Assembly (NCBI GenBank): GCA_963576475.1
Contig: OY754977.1
Location: forward strand, 10,419,089 to 10,483,088
Origin: Molanna angustata
Taxonomy: Eukaryota; Arthropoda; Insecta; Trichoptera; Molannidae
DNA: 64,000 nt
Direction of reading: 5' to 3'
In this document: positions 42,638 to 55,539 of the stretch, one piece after another
Layout: each line of letters begins with the position of its first letter
Numbering within the stretch: the first letter of the stretch is position 1
Made by a program: the position numbers and the translations under genes
The notes under the pieces: model-generated
The model's database searches: none
Told to the model about the DNA's origin: nothing
Seen by the model: only the letters and a program-made list of their open reading frames with translations

Positions 42638-44356
42638 CTGCAACGCTAATATTCCTGGTGAGATAATTTCATTTGCGGATGATACTTCAATAACCATAAG
42701 CGGACATACCTGGCAAGAAACTTTTGTCAAAGCAGATAGGTGTTTAAGAATTGTAAAATCTTGGTTGAATGAAAGTCTATTATCTCTTAATTGTGATAAA
42801 ACGATGTATATAACATATTCAAATACACAAAGATCAGCGCCTGATGGTAGTGATTCACATACTTTGCGATTCCATAATGTTGGTTGTGATAGCACATGCT
42901 GTAGATGCTCAGAGGTAAAAGCGGTCAACTCCACGAAATACTTAGGCATTACTATTGACTCTTATTTAAGGTGGGACAAGCATATAGATTATGTATGTAA
43001 AAGAATTCGATACTTGGTGTACGTTTTCAAAAGATTGGTTGGTATTGTCAAAACAGATTTAGTCAAAATGACATACTACTGCTTAGTGCAATCGATTTTA
43101 ACATATGGTATGATGGCTTGGGGTGGAGCATTAAATAATCATATTGCACCTTTGGAAGTTATTCAAAAAATGTTAGTAAAAAAAATCTACCAGAAACCAA
43201 TTAGATTCTCAACTTCGCAGCTTTTTGAAGATAGCAAACTCTTAGATCTGAGGAAACTCTACATACTCCAATGTCTTAAATTTATCCATAAGAGGCCTCA
43301 TTTATTCAATCTAAACACACAGAACAGAGTCAGCCAGCGATTAAATAATATGTACAAGGTCCCTAATTATAAAAGGAGAAGGACACAAAGACACGCTGTA
43401 TTTGTTGCACCTAGAACATTTAATAAATTATCCAACTCTTTAAAGACAATCAAGAATCATAAAACTTTTATCAGACATATAAAATCTTGGCTACTCACAG
43501 ACCAATGTAATGTGCAAGAGTATTTGTTGTGATTTTGATTTTGATTTTTATTACTCGATTTTTTATTTTTGTTTATTTGTTAATTAATTCATTTATCTTT
43601 CAAATTAAATTGTGATTGTTGACTGCTTGTATTCTCTGAGTTGATAAATGAATCATACTTTTTGGTTCTTGTCTCCTGACCCTGCTTTTATTATTTTTCT
43701 TTTATTTTTATATAAGTATTTTTTTTTCTACTACAGATTTTACTTGTTGGTGTTACAACTCTATTAAAAATTTATTCTGAATTTATTAATATTAATCTAC
43801 TCCTCCTTATTATAATTTGTATTTATTTGTTTCTTACTTGTTGGGTTTTCAATTTGGTGCACTTATGTCTTTCTTTTTCTCAATATTCTGCTCTTGTGTA
43901 AAAGTTCAATGATTTTTTTATATTATTATTATTTTTTTTTTAATCATTATTGTAAATTCTCAATTTTAACTAGAAAGTGTAGATTGACTGCGACATGCAT
44001 ATCCTTGTACTTGCCAAGTATTGTTACTATCGACTGCGGGTATAATATTTGGTAGCACCGCTGTCAGTCTGCTGATTCATGTAAACTTATTGATGTTTCG
44101 TATATAAATATGTGTATGTATATTTTTCATATATAATTTGTATACTTTATATTTTTTCACTTGTTTCCTGCCTAAGCAATTTGCTATATTTTATTTTTAT
44201 AAATAACTAATGTTACTAACGAAATAATTTTGAATATTTTTAATTGGTATACCCACAGACAGGCTATGCCTTGTGGGATTTTTGTGTGTACGGTTGATTT
44301 ATTATTATAATTGATATTATGTTTATGTATATTGTATGTTAACCGTGTACCAAATC

Positions 44357-44387
<31 letters not shown>

Positions 44388-44388
44388 G
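42621..44388 (+). mobile_element. Jockey/CR1-like non-LTR retrotransposon, 5'-truncated within RT
   Basis: An unbroken frame from about 42621 to the TGA near 43530 (about 303 codons) starts just before the RT catalytic box: NIPGEIISFADDTSITISG. It continues WLNESLLSLNCDKTMYITYS, NSTKYLGITIDSYLRWDKHI, YYCLVQSILTYGMMAWGGAL and VIQKMLVKKIYQKP, and ends RHIKSWLLTDQCN. FADD is the metal-binding motif; the fingers and endonuclease are missing. The 3' UTR is about 830 bp and contains CATGCATATCCTTGTACTTG and TGCCTTGTGGGATTTTTGTG. The tail is (AAAT)n at 44361-44387. With no stop in the coding part, the insertion is relatively recent. Confidence 0.92.
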
Positions 44389-45842
44389 TATTATTGAATA
44401 GTTAAAATATTGTATTGACAAAACCTTTCGGCTACGCGCTCCTTTCATTTTTCCATACGTTGAATACATCCGACCACATTAACTGCTTTTCCTACCTGAA
44501 CACTCCCCCATCATGCAGGTCAAAGAACCTTTCAACCATCTCCAGCTCCCCTCTTTCTGCCTTCTCTATTCTTCTTCCATTCACATTATGTTTATCCTGC
44601 CTTTCCTATCCTGTGTGCGGTGAACCCACTTGCGTAATATGTAGGTATACTATTTTCTGTGTACATAATACCTAGGATAAACGAAAACACGCGTATATAT
44701 ATACATAACTGTACGCCGAGTATCAAGTATTAACTCCCCATTCCATTTTTTGGTACATTTAGATAATTTAGAGAAATCCTTTCATAATATACTTGCATTA
44801 TCCACGACGAAGCAACATGACGATCCAGGGGGGTATGTTTTAAAACAGTGGATGTTTACAAAATAAAACGAAATTCGATGTTTATAAGAAAATGCTACTT
44901 ATATTTTTTATGATTATCATGAATCAATAATGTGATTTCACTCACACAATTGATAATTTGAGAGTATAAACCTAAAATAGACTTAATGTGCCTTAGGGTA
45001 TGTATACGACACAGACAATAGACAAAGTGACTATAAGTGCATTAAAATGTTAAATAAGACCAGAAACCTTAAATTATGATACAATATCGTCAATCTTTGC
45101 AAACATTTAATGAAACAAAGTAATTATATTAATGAAATAATTCCTGGGCGATGCTCTTTCTGGGATCCTTCCATTATTTTTACTTGCGCCGATTTTTCGT
45201 TCATTTATTTATTTTTTCATACAACGCCTTGTCAACTTTATCTTGAACAGAAAAAAGTAAAAAATAAACCATCGTTGACGAGTGTATTTAATTTGAATTC
45301 TTTTTATAGCCATTATATTGAATATTTTCCATACATTATTGAATAAATTTGTATTCTGAACGCTTCGTTTCGCTAGGTTTGATCGAATATGGCAATAGAT
45401 GGCCTTAGTCCAATTTTTTATGTTGTTAATAAGTTAAATACAGATATACCTCTTATGACAAAAAAAATAAAAGAGACTGAATAAATTCTTAAAAGTGAAA
45501 GCGATAAAAAAGGATAAGATTAAAGAAGGAAGAGAAACAAAGGAACTACGTCCTATCAGATAAAAGTATTTTTATATAGGTACTTATATATCGAATGCAG
45601 AGCAATGAATTGAGTTATATAAGTAGGAATCAATAATGGAGTGCCTACTTTCGATATATTATAACGGTGAAATCTCGACAAAGGATTGATAAACAATCGA
45701 TTTTTTATTTTTGGAATGACTTGGAATCAAAATTGGTAATTTACCGTATGATTTTGAAAAAGCATGATCAAAATATATTATCTTAAAAACACAAACATAG
45801 ACGTGATTTCCCAACATCAGCTACCTACTACACCTGTTTATG
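44389..45842. other. No gene seen
   Basis: A C/T-rich stretch at 44440-44620 contains an 86-codon ORF with no known motif. The rest is A+T-rich, with TATATATACATA short repeats near 44695. Confidence 0.4.
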
Positions 45843-46145
45843 ATTTATTTATTTGAATCTTCCGGTACATATAATTAGTACACATTCGGGCTTATTGCCT
45901 AATGGCAATTTCTTCCAACCAACCAGAGTAAATGTTCAATATACAAAACAGTGTGTACTATGGCAATAAGTTAATCACATGAAAAAATAAATAAAGATAG
46001 CAGAAGAAAAGTAAAAAAAAAACAAAGATGATAACATATAAGAACAATTCATAGCAATGATAGGAAAACTAAAGGATAAGGAATGAAAGAGGAGAGCAAG
46101 ACGTAATCAGGTGTTGTCAGATAAATATTTCGATTTGTCACAATC
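45843..46145 (-). mobile_element. Non-LTR 3' end (LINE 'G'), second copy, minus strand
   Basis: Same blocks as 16885-17240: TTATTGCCTAATGGCAATTT, CTTCCAACCAACCAGAGTAA and CATAGCAATGATAGGAAAAC. The left edge TTTATTTATTTGAATC is the reversed A-rich tail. Only UTR is present. Confidence 0.65.
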
Positions 46146-46397
46146 ATTGTAATTTGTATCGAAATTTAGTATGTAAGAAAAAAACATTTTCTGTTAACCG
46201 CTTGATAAGGGCCCAGTCAGCCCACACGGTCGTTCTGGTACAAGAAAATATATACCTATTAGGAAACATTTTTGATATAGAAATACATATAGTGAAAATG
46301 GTTTTTCGAATAGGTTTAAAATGAATAATTAGTTCCTACTAATATTTTTTATTTGCTGCGACACACCGACTTAGAATATTGGTTCCACTCTTCTATT

Positions 46398-46750
46398 ACT
46401 AGTGAAACACATGAGATCCAACTGTCGATGGCGATAGTATGTATAATTGAAGAATACGTACCAAACTATAAACCCATAAATCCAAATTATTGAATATTTT
46501 ACGATATTTTGTTTTCTATATAAAACATGTAGGTATGTATTAAAACAGCATTATGGTATGTATGTATGTTTAATCTCCAAAAATACATACAAACCATAAT
46601 GCTGTTTTAATATTCTGGTAGGAAAAAAGGACTGACCTCCATACTATCCTATCCTGACATACATATCTACATGTTTTATATAGAAAACAAAATATCTTAA
46701 AATATTTATTAATTTGTGTTTAAGGATCTCATGTGTTACATGCAACTAGT
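46398..46750. mobile_element. Fold-back MITE with ACTAGT...CACATGAGATCC inverted ends, about 350 bp
   Basis: The left end ACTAGTGAAACACATGAGAT and the right end on the other strand ACTAGTTGCATGTAACACAT / GAGATCC are inverted copies; AAAACATGTAG(G/A)TATGTAT and TTAAAACAGCATTATGG also pair inside. Related copies are at 27484, 63010 and 63776. No coding sequence. Confidence 0.85.
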
Positions 46751-47179
46751 TTATTTATTCTTGATTTTATTATTTGTTTTATCATTGTTTTGTGTGTATG
46801 TACTGTGTGCTGTTCTTTCAATAATAAAATGAAATGAAATTTTTCTTTGAAATCTTTATCTATGTTGTGTTGGTACGTTTGTCGATTTAATGGTATTTAT
46901 TTAATAGCTGATGCCTACACATCACACACGTGACGAATCTAACGTACTACACACGAGAGGTTGGAACATAAATATGACAGCAGTGGTCGTATATCACGTG
47001 TGGTAACTACTTCTGGGACGGCAACCAGCAACCGCAACAGACACGACTGCACGGAAAGGCGGCGGGGGTGGCCTCAAGTGATGCCACCCCGCGGAACAGT
47101 GAGGGGATTCAGATATTCTTTGGATCCCCCATAGACACGAGCGATTTTGTCGCGCGACTTTGTGTCGTCGTGACGTAAT
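46751..47179. other. No gene seen; GC-rich patch
   Basis: 46985-47160 is GC-rich (CGGCAACCAGCAACCGCAAC, GGCGGCGGGGGTGGCCTCAA). It adjoins the LINE relic below and may be its upstream or 3' UTR sequence, but no motif proves this. Confidence 0.4.
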
Positions 47180-47290
47180 ATTATACTTACGAAATGTTAA
47201 GAATTTTTTCTGGCGGTTTTCTTCGAATATGTCCGAACCATCTCAGCCTAATTTCCATCAGCTTATCGGAGACATCGCGTACGCCCAGGC
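47180..47290 (-). mobile_element. Small non-LTR ORF relic, minus strand
   Basis: The minus strand reads GDVSDKLMEIRLRWFGHIRR then KPPEKILNIS. 'LRWFGH..R' is the standard C-terminal block of RTE-type and related elements, also seen in family F and at 60850. About 35 codons survive. Confidence 0.65.
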
Positions 47291-47861
47291 TACCTCTTAC
47301 ATATTGTTCTCGGCTGATTGCACTGAATCAATCTTCAACAATTTTACAACTCATATTTTTTTAGTGGTTATTTACATTTCAAACATGAATTTTTATTTTA
47401 ACCAAGCGTTCAATATCTCTCAAATATGTCATAAAATAAACGAATCGATACTTAAACAAATTTAAATAAAATTTATAAATTAAGAATATGAGTTCGTTTC
47501 AAAACGAAAATAACACATTAATACGAAAACTCAGATATTATAATAACAATCGAATAATATTCGGAAATAAAAGTAATAAAACAATTTATTTCCCATAAAA
47601 TGTACATGTTTCTGAATAAAACAAGTAAATCTTGTGCTCTCTCCAAATACATGAGCAAATGCACGAGTCCAAAAGTCTGTAAATGATTCTAACATTAAAA
47701 AAATCGCTGTCGTCAAAGCATGCTACAAAATCGTCGCAGCTATTAGCACAGACATTTCGCAAGCATTTCCCTTTCTATAATGTGCCCTTATATGTGCAAG
47801 TGACAGGGGTAGGGGGGATAGTTTTTAGTATTTGTTGTGTGTTGCTAGTGGCGTGTCTCTC

Positions 47862-47874
<13 letters not shown>

Positions 47875-47919
<45 letters not shown>
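47875..47919. repeat. (CT)n microsatellite
   Basis: About 22 uninterrupted CT units after a CTCTCTCGTT lead-in. Confidence 0.95.
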
Positions 47920-47921
<2 letters not shown>

Positions 47922-48368
47922 GGAGTAGTAGAATAACTCAAGTAGACTGTAAAAGGGTTTCTCTGGTGCATTTGTGGGAAAACTTACATACGAATTTGTT
48001 GCGAATATTTACATTACAGTTTTGTCATTCTTTCGAGGTTTTAAAATATCGACAACAAACATAATTTTCATATTCTAAAACCTGTTTATAGTCAGATCAG
48101 CGTCCTTATACTCTACTGCAAATCCGACCCCAATTTCGATTTCAATTTTTTTTCGCTAAGGACATACCTTCGTAACTGGAATAATGCGGTAAATAGGTAT
48201 GCTTCAATCGTAATAGTCAATCATTTGAATGAACACAGGCGACAGGTAGGTAAATTCTAAACGATTCTGATTCGAGTATACTTGTCTTATAATACACGAG
48301 TCTAAAATCGTCACTATTTGTTGTCAGGTTCCGTTCTTTTCTCGAAAAATGATGAAAAATAAATATAT
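47920..48368. other. No gene seen
   Basis: Unremarkable A+T-rich sequence. Confidence 0.4.
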
Positions 48369-48450
48369 ATCTAGCACGCTATAGGTATTAATAATGAGGA
48401 GGTGGGTTCGAATCTCGCCTGGACCGATTTCATTCACATATAGCACAAGA
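48369..48450 (+). mobile_element. tRNA-derived SINE family 3, fragment
   Basis: AGCACGCTATAGGTATTAAT then GTGGGTTCGAATCTCGCCTG and GACCGATTTCATTCACATA parallels AGCGCGCTGGGTTAGTAATA, GTGAGTTCGAATTC and ACCGATTTCGTTCAC at 61691-61755. The B box (GGGTTCGAATC) is intact. Confidence 0.6.
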
Positions 48451-48460
48451 AACCAGGCAG

Positions 48461-48550
48461 ATGTTAAACACCATATCGAAAAGGCGTGCAAATTGGATAG
48501 GCCATATAATGCGACACGAAGATCTCTTACACATTAACTGGAAGGGAATG
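48461..48550 (+). mobile_element. Non-LTR ORF relic
   Basis: ISKRRANWIGHIMRHEDLLH then INWKGMIEG matches the RTE-type block 'kRr..WiGHvlR.d.ll..v.eG.ieG'. The remaining codons to 48763 lose similarity. Confidence 0.65.
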
Positions 48551-49410
48551 ATTGAGGGATCGATCTTCATACAGAGTTCAAAACAGAGCGGAGTGGATGA
48601 AGAGATGCATCGCTTTGCTGACATCCAATCCCAAAGTTTAAATCAAAGAAAGAAGATAAATACAAGCATTTATGCTTATCAGAGAAATGGGCAAAGATGT
48701 TTACGTTCTTGTTTCAAGGACACATTCATTTATTTAAAAACACACCCCAATTTTATGGCCATATAAATACATAGAACGACAGTCATTCATATTATTTAAT
48801 TTATTAAAAAAAATCTAAATATGGGTTCATTTAATCAAAATATACGAACAGTATTATTGTGTGGGAGTTTCCAAACATTTAGAAGAAAATATTATTTTTT
48901 TGAAAACACCAAATAAGCAAGTTCGCTATAGAAGTAAAAAAATCGGAAAGTTTTATTGGTATATTTAAAGTAATAACAAAATACTGAATCGCTAAAAGAG
49001 ACAGTGTAACTAAGGAAAAAGAAAAATTACTGAGAAAAGAAACTTTTCGACACAGATAAAAAGAAGAGTGAAGAGATGTAACAAAATTAGGAAGAAACTC
49101 GAACTAAAGATAAGTAATGATATATACATTCTACGTATGATAAAGAAATCTTGTCTGTTTATATCCCAGTAGATTTTTAGTTTTTTTTCGATACGTGAGT
49201 CGATTCAACATAATATTATGTATCAGTAAACCAATACAAATAATTTGGAATAATTTGTTACGATATTTTATTACTATCAGGGTTATAAGAAATAAAATTC
49301 ATACTCCTAACTTCTATAATTTGTTTATTATATGAATTATGGTAAATAATTCATTTTCAATAGATATAGACAAAATCAAATATAACAAGACAACCGTGCA
49401 CCTAAAAGAT
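48551..49410. other. No gene seen
   Basis: A-rich sequence with no recognised feature. Confidence 0.4.
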
Positions 49411-49628
49411 GACCACCGTGGCAGTTGGTATTCTGTTTGATTTCTGTGTGGGCGTCCTGGGTTCGATCCCCAGCACAGGAAAAATTGATTTAAATTCATT
49501 TCTCACGCTAATTTTGCTTTTCGAGGATGGAAACGCTGGTTAGTTGGAAAAAATTGCCAAATGGCAATAAACTCGCTACTTGCGCAGGGTGCAAGGAATT
49601 GTTAATTATTATTATTATTATAATTATT
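49411..49628 (+). mobile_element. tRNA-derived SINE family 1, near full-length
   Basis: Head GACCACCGTGGCAGTTGGTA (two bases of the A box lost), B box GGTTCGATCCC near 49460, TTGGAAAAAATTGCCAAATG, GCGCAGGGTGCAAGGAATTG and an (ATT)n tail of about 8 units. Confidence 0.88.
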
Positions 49629-52496
49629 ATGTAAAATTTTTTACAAAACTTTTACACTTTTTCAATTCCTATACTTCACTTAGATAATTTTCAATGAATT
49701 TATTATGATATAAATCAATAAAAACAGAAAAAGTTTAAATTCAAAATTTAAAATTTTTATCAACAAATAAATTTTTCTATACCGATTTTTCTTCTTCTTT
49801 TAGAAAACCTGTTGGATACAAAACCTCTGCATCCTGAGATGACTAAGTCCAACTATCCTTCTACTTACCCCAACTAATTCATATGTTTAATTCTGTCACA
49901 ACTTTTATTCACAAAATAATCATTTTATGTTACTTATTATTAAATTTTAAATTAATTTGAAAACATGACATGTTTAGAAATGTATATAATTATGATTTTA
50001 AATGTTTTAAACTGTTGTATCTGACCGAATAAAATTAAAATTTTACTAACGCTTAGCCGAAAACGCATAACTTTTTTTAGTTAATGAAACACAAAATTGT
50101 TTCATTTTATCAACATATCAAATGAATCAAGCTGGAAACAGTTTTAACATAAATTGTCACCGGGAATACACAAATTCTGAAAGTATCAGAACACTAACTG
50201 GTCGAGAATTCGTGAGAATTTAAAGGAAAGGGTTCAATAAAAAAAATCCTTATGACTACATATCTTGTTTTGCTTTTCTCGAAGATAATACTGAACAAAA
50301 ACAAAGCTTGGGAAACCATCAAAAGAGGAAGCATGAAATTTTGCAAAGTAGACACAAACTAGCGTAGCATAAAGTATGAAGCAAAAAAAAAACAATTCTT
50401 TTAAAAGGAAAACACGGAAAATGTAGTCATGAATTTTGAGAAAAGTATGATGATATTATTAAAATGGTATGTAAAATTCACACTACTCTGTAAATTTTCT
50501 CAATAATGATATAAAGTAAGTTAATCCCCTGGGAAAGGATCAGAATAAATTTCATAAAATATTTCATAATTAAGCCGTTTTATTTATAGCGAAGGGCGGT
50601 AATTATTATTCCGGGAGATGGTAATTTTTATGGTTCAATAGCTTCAGCGGCATAAGGAGGGTGAAAATTTTAAATTTTGTTTAAATTCTAATACCAACGA
50701 CAGCGGTGGATTTTGCACAAGTTCGCGGAGCGATGAACTCGGAACGCTTACTTGTGCAATCATACAAAACGCAGGTGAAAAAATGGGACTTTTTTGGTAC
50801 TCAATATAATGTGACGCAATCATCGCCTTCCCAACTGATCAAAAACGCAAGAGTCTGTTTATAACATGTCAATTGAAATCATATGATTGTCAATTGAAAT
50901 TGAAATTATATGTCAATTGAAATTATATGATTCGGCGGTTATTCTGTGAAGTGTTGATACAATAAGAATCTCAGCGATTTATCAAAAGAAAGAACATCGT
51001 AATTTGTCAGATCTGCAGTGTCATCTGTGGTTCAAAACCCGAAAACCTCCGACACCTCTGGAGACAGTTCTCTGTGTTTCAAATAAAAATGATAACATAC
51101 ATATATTAGTTAGTGCTCGGTCCGATAGATGGCCGCTTAGCACACCAATATGCTCAATTTCACCTTGATTTTATATACAAGATTCAACTAAACAGCTCAC
51201 ACACGGAAAACTCACTAAATGACATATGTAGATGTCTGTGATTATTTTTGCTTTCATCTACAATTTCTCTTCCTACATCTCTAATGAGATGATTCAAAAT
51301 TATCTATAGTAGGTACATAATTCTATATGTTTCATTGTTCCACTATATACGTAGGATTGGTTTAATGCAGATCATATATATAATTAAGAAGAACCGACCA
51401 ACGGAAGAACGATATGGATGAAGAATACTATTAACATCAAGATTTTCTCAATTATTAAGTAATGTTGTTGTTAGGGATATCCATTTTGACTCCTCGAATT
51501 ATTCCTATCCTGAGCATAGATAATGAATGCCTACCCGAGAAAATATTGTAAGAAAAGAAAACTATCTACAAACTGACTTACCTTCGAGAGATGATACAGT
51601 GCCCTTCACATACAGCTATAAGTTTATCTTCGACGTTTTTTCTGCAGAGTTTAAACTACGTCAAGTGCATATTTCTTCGTGTTGTGTATTGTGTCTTGTG
51701 CTCCAATTTTAAAAAAAAACATTTAAAAGAAAGAAAGTAATCTTCATATATTGGTTCGTTGCGGCTGGCGATAAGGACAATTTACTTTCATTGTTCTTCG
51801 TTTCCCGATTTTAAATTACTTCATGGAGTCCATTTGCTCCATTGGCTGTAAATACCTCCATAAGAAAAAATCTAACGTAGAAATCGATTTTTCATTTAAC
51901 GTGTCCAGTTGAATATGGCACAGATTCGTTGATACAGTTACTCATACATAAATATGTGCTGTACAGAATCTACATAAATCAAACGATTTTAATTAAAGGA
52001 AATAGATTTTCGTCCCGACACAAACGCCATTTATGGGAAACGTTGCAAAACTGCAATGTATGAAATATGAAGTTGAATTCAGTCAAAGAGTCGAAGTAAT
52101 TACACGGAAGCCTGGCTACGTGCTCGATCTAGCGGGGAAATTTCAAGCTGTGCAATATTCGGTGAGAACAAGCTGCATTCTAGTTCTAGTATCAAGTAAG
52201 CTTTGAGGTAAGTTAGTTTGTTTTGCCAATGTACCTACTTTTGCGACAACAGAAAATCGTAGCGTATTATATTCGGTGAAGTTAGAAATGTTCGGTTTCA
52301 TAGAGAAAATCAATTGAGGCGTACAATGATTTTCTTTACAACTGAGAAATCTTTCTTTTTAAGTATTTTTACAAGAATCCAATTTTGATTGTTATTTATA
52401 AATTTATTGGGTTAACATTAGAAAAATTAACTATTCATTCTAAAACCAAATCTACTTGTAAACTGCGTAGACTTAAACCCTGAAGTTTTATTGTTC
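49629..52496. other. No gene seen; 2.9 kb, mostly featureless
   Basis: A+T-rich. Minor structure only: TTGCACAAGT (50713) inverted as ACTTGTGCAA (about 50750), and short repeats of TGTCAATTGAAAT(T/C)ATATGA between 50866 and 50930. A 61-codon ORF at 51527 is not recognisable. Confidence 0.45.
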
Positions 52497-52700
52497 GTTT
52501 ATTTATTTATTTTATTTTGTATAGCTTCTCGGGCAACTTACAGGTACTATGTCAAATATTAATTTAACACGCACCCAAAAACAAGTTGACACATTCTGGA
52601 GATTTACGATTCAAATCGTCTCACAGATCCGGGCTGAAAACACAATTGAAAATTATGTATTCACCGGGAATCGAAGCCGGGACCTTTGGCTCAGCAGTCA
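52497..52700 (-). mobile_element. tRNA-derived SINE family 2, copy without intact head, minus strand
   Basis: GTTTATTTATTTATTTTATT tail, TCTCGGGCAACTTACAGGTA, TTAATTTAACACGCACCC, CACAGATCCGGGCTGAAAAC and CACCGGGAATCGAAGCCGGG match 22895-23136 in order. The A-box end is lost after CTTTGGCTCAGCAGTCA. Confidence 0.78.
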
Positions 52701-54232
52701 TCTTCATCATCAGGGTGTGAGAAAATTTAGCAGAACGGAGAATATATAATTTTTTGTTGTACCTTTATCATTTACAGATCCAACACAAAATCACTTGATG
52801 AGAATTAAATATTTGTAATGTTCTTTATAATTATTGAAGTCAGTTATACGAGTATATCATATATGTATATCACTATCTCATATCTCGCAATATGAAGTCC
52901 GTTGTGCATAGGCACAATAAAGTTCAACGCTTTTTGTCACGTGATTTTTAGCTTACATAACATCTTTACCGACGTTGTTTTAACCCGTAACGTAAATAAA
53001 CTTCACGTGAAACAAAGGACACAAAAGCGAGGATCGTAGATATTCGTGTATTCTTAAAAATATGTTGGTACTTATCATTTTTTGTTTTCGCCCAAAAATA
53101 TATTCGCCGTGAAACACTGAACCATTATTTTATTTAGCGTTATTTTTTTTTGTCTTTTGGCAAGTTTTTATGACTTTGGAAAGACATATCTGATGTCGGT
53201 GATATAGAGCATTCAGCGCTATCGGATGAAACAATATGCCTCTCCGAGGACTTACATTCCATATCCTTTTATACTATAGGTACAGAGACAGATATATTAT
53301 AAGGAGGAAAGTAGGCACTCTAAATATTTTCAGAAGCCGAAAAAGAGGGCGGTTACATCACATTGTTTACTTCTTCATACAAGTGAAAGTTTAGGGGAGT
53401 AGTGCAGGAGTCGTAATATTTTTAAGGCAGATGAATCGACGAAGATAATAGGGTTGCAAAAATGAAGTCAAGTAGGAATAAAGTTGAAAAAATAAAAAAG
53501 GAGAGTGCGTCTGCTGCGCCATGAATTTCCATCAACAAATTTGCCACTGGGTATATTTCTTAACAGGTATTTGAGGCTAGCCAGTTCGGTTGTCATAATA
53601 TGTTTTTCAGTGTGGCGTGATGGTATGGTATGGTATTGATTTTGTATTATAAAATTGCAAAACTTAGATTTATTAGGTATTCATTGAATAATGTATTTTA
53701 GTTTCTTTTTCTATACAAAATGGTCTTAATACAATAATGTAGACATGACCTACCAAAAAGTATTAATTCATTACCTTAATTTACATATTACTAAATAGTT
53801 CTAATTTATGAATATATTATGCGAATACATAACATGTAAATATTTTGTTTACTTCGTATGTGTAGATGCGCATGCAATATTAAGTTTTTTTTTCTTTTTT
53901 TAGTTTTGATCTTTTCCGGATGTGAAAGTATGATCTATGAATACAGCATATGTGGATACGTATCTACATTATATGTATGTACTCATCTCTTTCAGGTCGG
54001 TACTCCACTAAGATTAGTTTCCATCCGTATTTGACTCAAGACCTGCACTCCAATTCCACTTCACTCAACTACACTATACGTTGGATAAATGTAATTTTCT
54101 TTCATTTCAGTTGGATTCCATAAACCAACGTATTTATGAATGCTCGACATTCGAGACTGCTGACATTCAATTTTCGTATAAAAAATCTTATCATATTACT
54201 ATTAAAATACTTAATTAACTGAGTGACCCAAC
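52701..54232. other. No gene seen, apart from two short repeat ends
   Basis: Includes a MITE end at 53581-53611 (AGTTCGGTTGTCATAATATG TTTTTCAGTG) joined directly to the family F tail at 53612. Otherwise no coding or repeat signal. Confidence 0.45.
53612..53637 (+). mobile_element. Isolated 3' tip of non-LTR family F
   Basis: GGCGTGATGGTATGGTATGG is the exact 3' signature of family F, with no other part of the element. It abuts a MITE end. Confidence 0.6.
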
Positions 54233-54426
54233 CACACTGAAAAAAAAAACTGTTACCACCGAACTAGCTACCTGCGTTTTTAGCCAAAGCTTTGTTACCA
54301 ATAGTACAAATTAATTAATTTATGACTGTACTGTTTGGTTAAGAGCACAAAATATTTAGTAGCACAAAACCAATACTTTTCTAGTTACTGTAGTTCGGTT
54401 AATTTTAACATTTTTTTTTCTGTACA
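54233..54426. mobile_element. MITE, 194 bp, TIR (A)CACTGAAAAAAA...ACCGAACTA
   Basis: The left end CACTGAAAAAAAAAACTGTT...ACCGAACTAG and the right end on the other strand ACAGAAAAAAAAATGTTAAA...ACCGAACTACAG are inverted copies. Related pieces lie at 53581-53611, 54815-54900 and 56960-57106. Confidence 0.72.
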
Positions 54427-54814
54427 ACGTGATTTCTCGAGTTTATTTGGCATAACAATATATCGGTACATAAATTCAAAATACAACATACAAAATACAC
54501 CTTCTTCTCCCGTCTTCTCATCCCAACTCTTTGTGCAGACTGTTGGGGGCAGCTGTCTTCATATTAAAGTTATAGGCGCGAGCGTGCGTGTGTGTATGTG
54601 TAAAACAGGCCATACTTTGTCTCATATTGTTCGATATAGTTTTGTTTTATATTTTTACGTTATTGTTTGTATAGAATACGTATTATCACGAAAACTGTAT
54701 GAAATACAATGAAGATATTTTATAAAGATTTATTAATGTGATTGTGAAATATTCCATCTCGGTTCAGACAAAGCCTAGTGAGGTGGATACATATAATTAT
54801 GTAAAAGAAAAGTT
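54427..54814. other. No gene recognised; LINE-like 3' motif
   Basis: A 125-codon ORF ending at 54712 has no recognised motif. ATCTCGGTTCAGACAAAGCC TAGTGAGGTGG (54757-54787) matches ACCTCGGTACAGGCTCAGCC TAGTGAGGTGG at 55871, so a LINE 3' UTR of the type at 55540-56035 ends here. Confidence 0.5.
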
Positions 54815-54900
54815 TACTTATCTATGACTGTACTGTTTGGTTATGTGCACAAAATACTTTGTTGCACATAGTCAAATGTTTTGTAGTCACTACTATAAAA
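54815..54900 (+). mobile_element. Partial MITE copy (same family as 54233-54426)
   Basis: TATGACTGTACTGTTTGGTT ATGTGCACAAAATACTTTGT closely matches 54322-54365 and the inverse of 57013-57050. No terminal inverted repeat on the left. Confidence 0.6.
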
Positions 54901-55539
54901 ATAAATTAATATGATACTATAAAAATAAATAAATTATCAAATTATAAATTATCTCAACATGTCGAAATATCACATATTTCATGTATTTGTTTCTTACTTT
55001 GGATCCCGCCCTAAGGGGTAGAATATCATTTCTTGTCATCGGATGTACTTATGGCATTGAGAGGATGTTTGCCAAAGGTGTGTGAGAAGAGAGGGTTAGT
55101 TTCCATGGCAACAGTACACTCGTCCACTCTCACATATCTCTCCCCATCACAGGCCTATTACCCATATTCAAATTCGAGTAAAACTATACAATATTTTCAA
55201 TTTACCAAAAACAAGAACCTTATCAACTTCCACGTGACATTTTTTACAATGTAGAGCAACTTATAATATTTTACTATTACGAAAAAAACAAAATTGGTGA
55301 ATTAATTCGCCTCCCTGCCGTTTACATAATTTTATAAACGGAAATTTTATAAAGGAACTATTGGACTATATTTAATATAAAGCACAAAATGCTTTAATTA
55401 AGGTTATAATAAAAAAACCATTTACATATCCAACAGTTCAATTATTTAATGATTTTTCAGTTTTCAACATTCCACAGTTATATATCAAAATTATTTCTAT
55501 ACATTTTCATAAAGATAAAACAATTCACATTACACCGCA
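54901..55539. other. No gene seen
   Basis: A+T-rich, with a 73-codon ORF at 55033 that shows nothing recognisable. Confidence 0.4.

Noticed and set aside
47683..47928. ORF ending in repeated Leu-Ser
   Set aside because: Translation of a (CT)n microsatellite.
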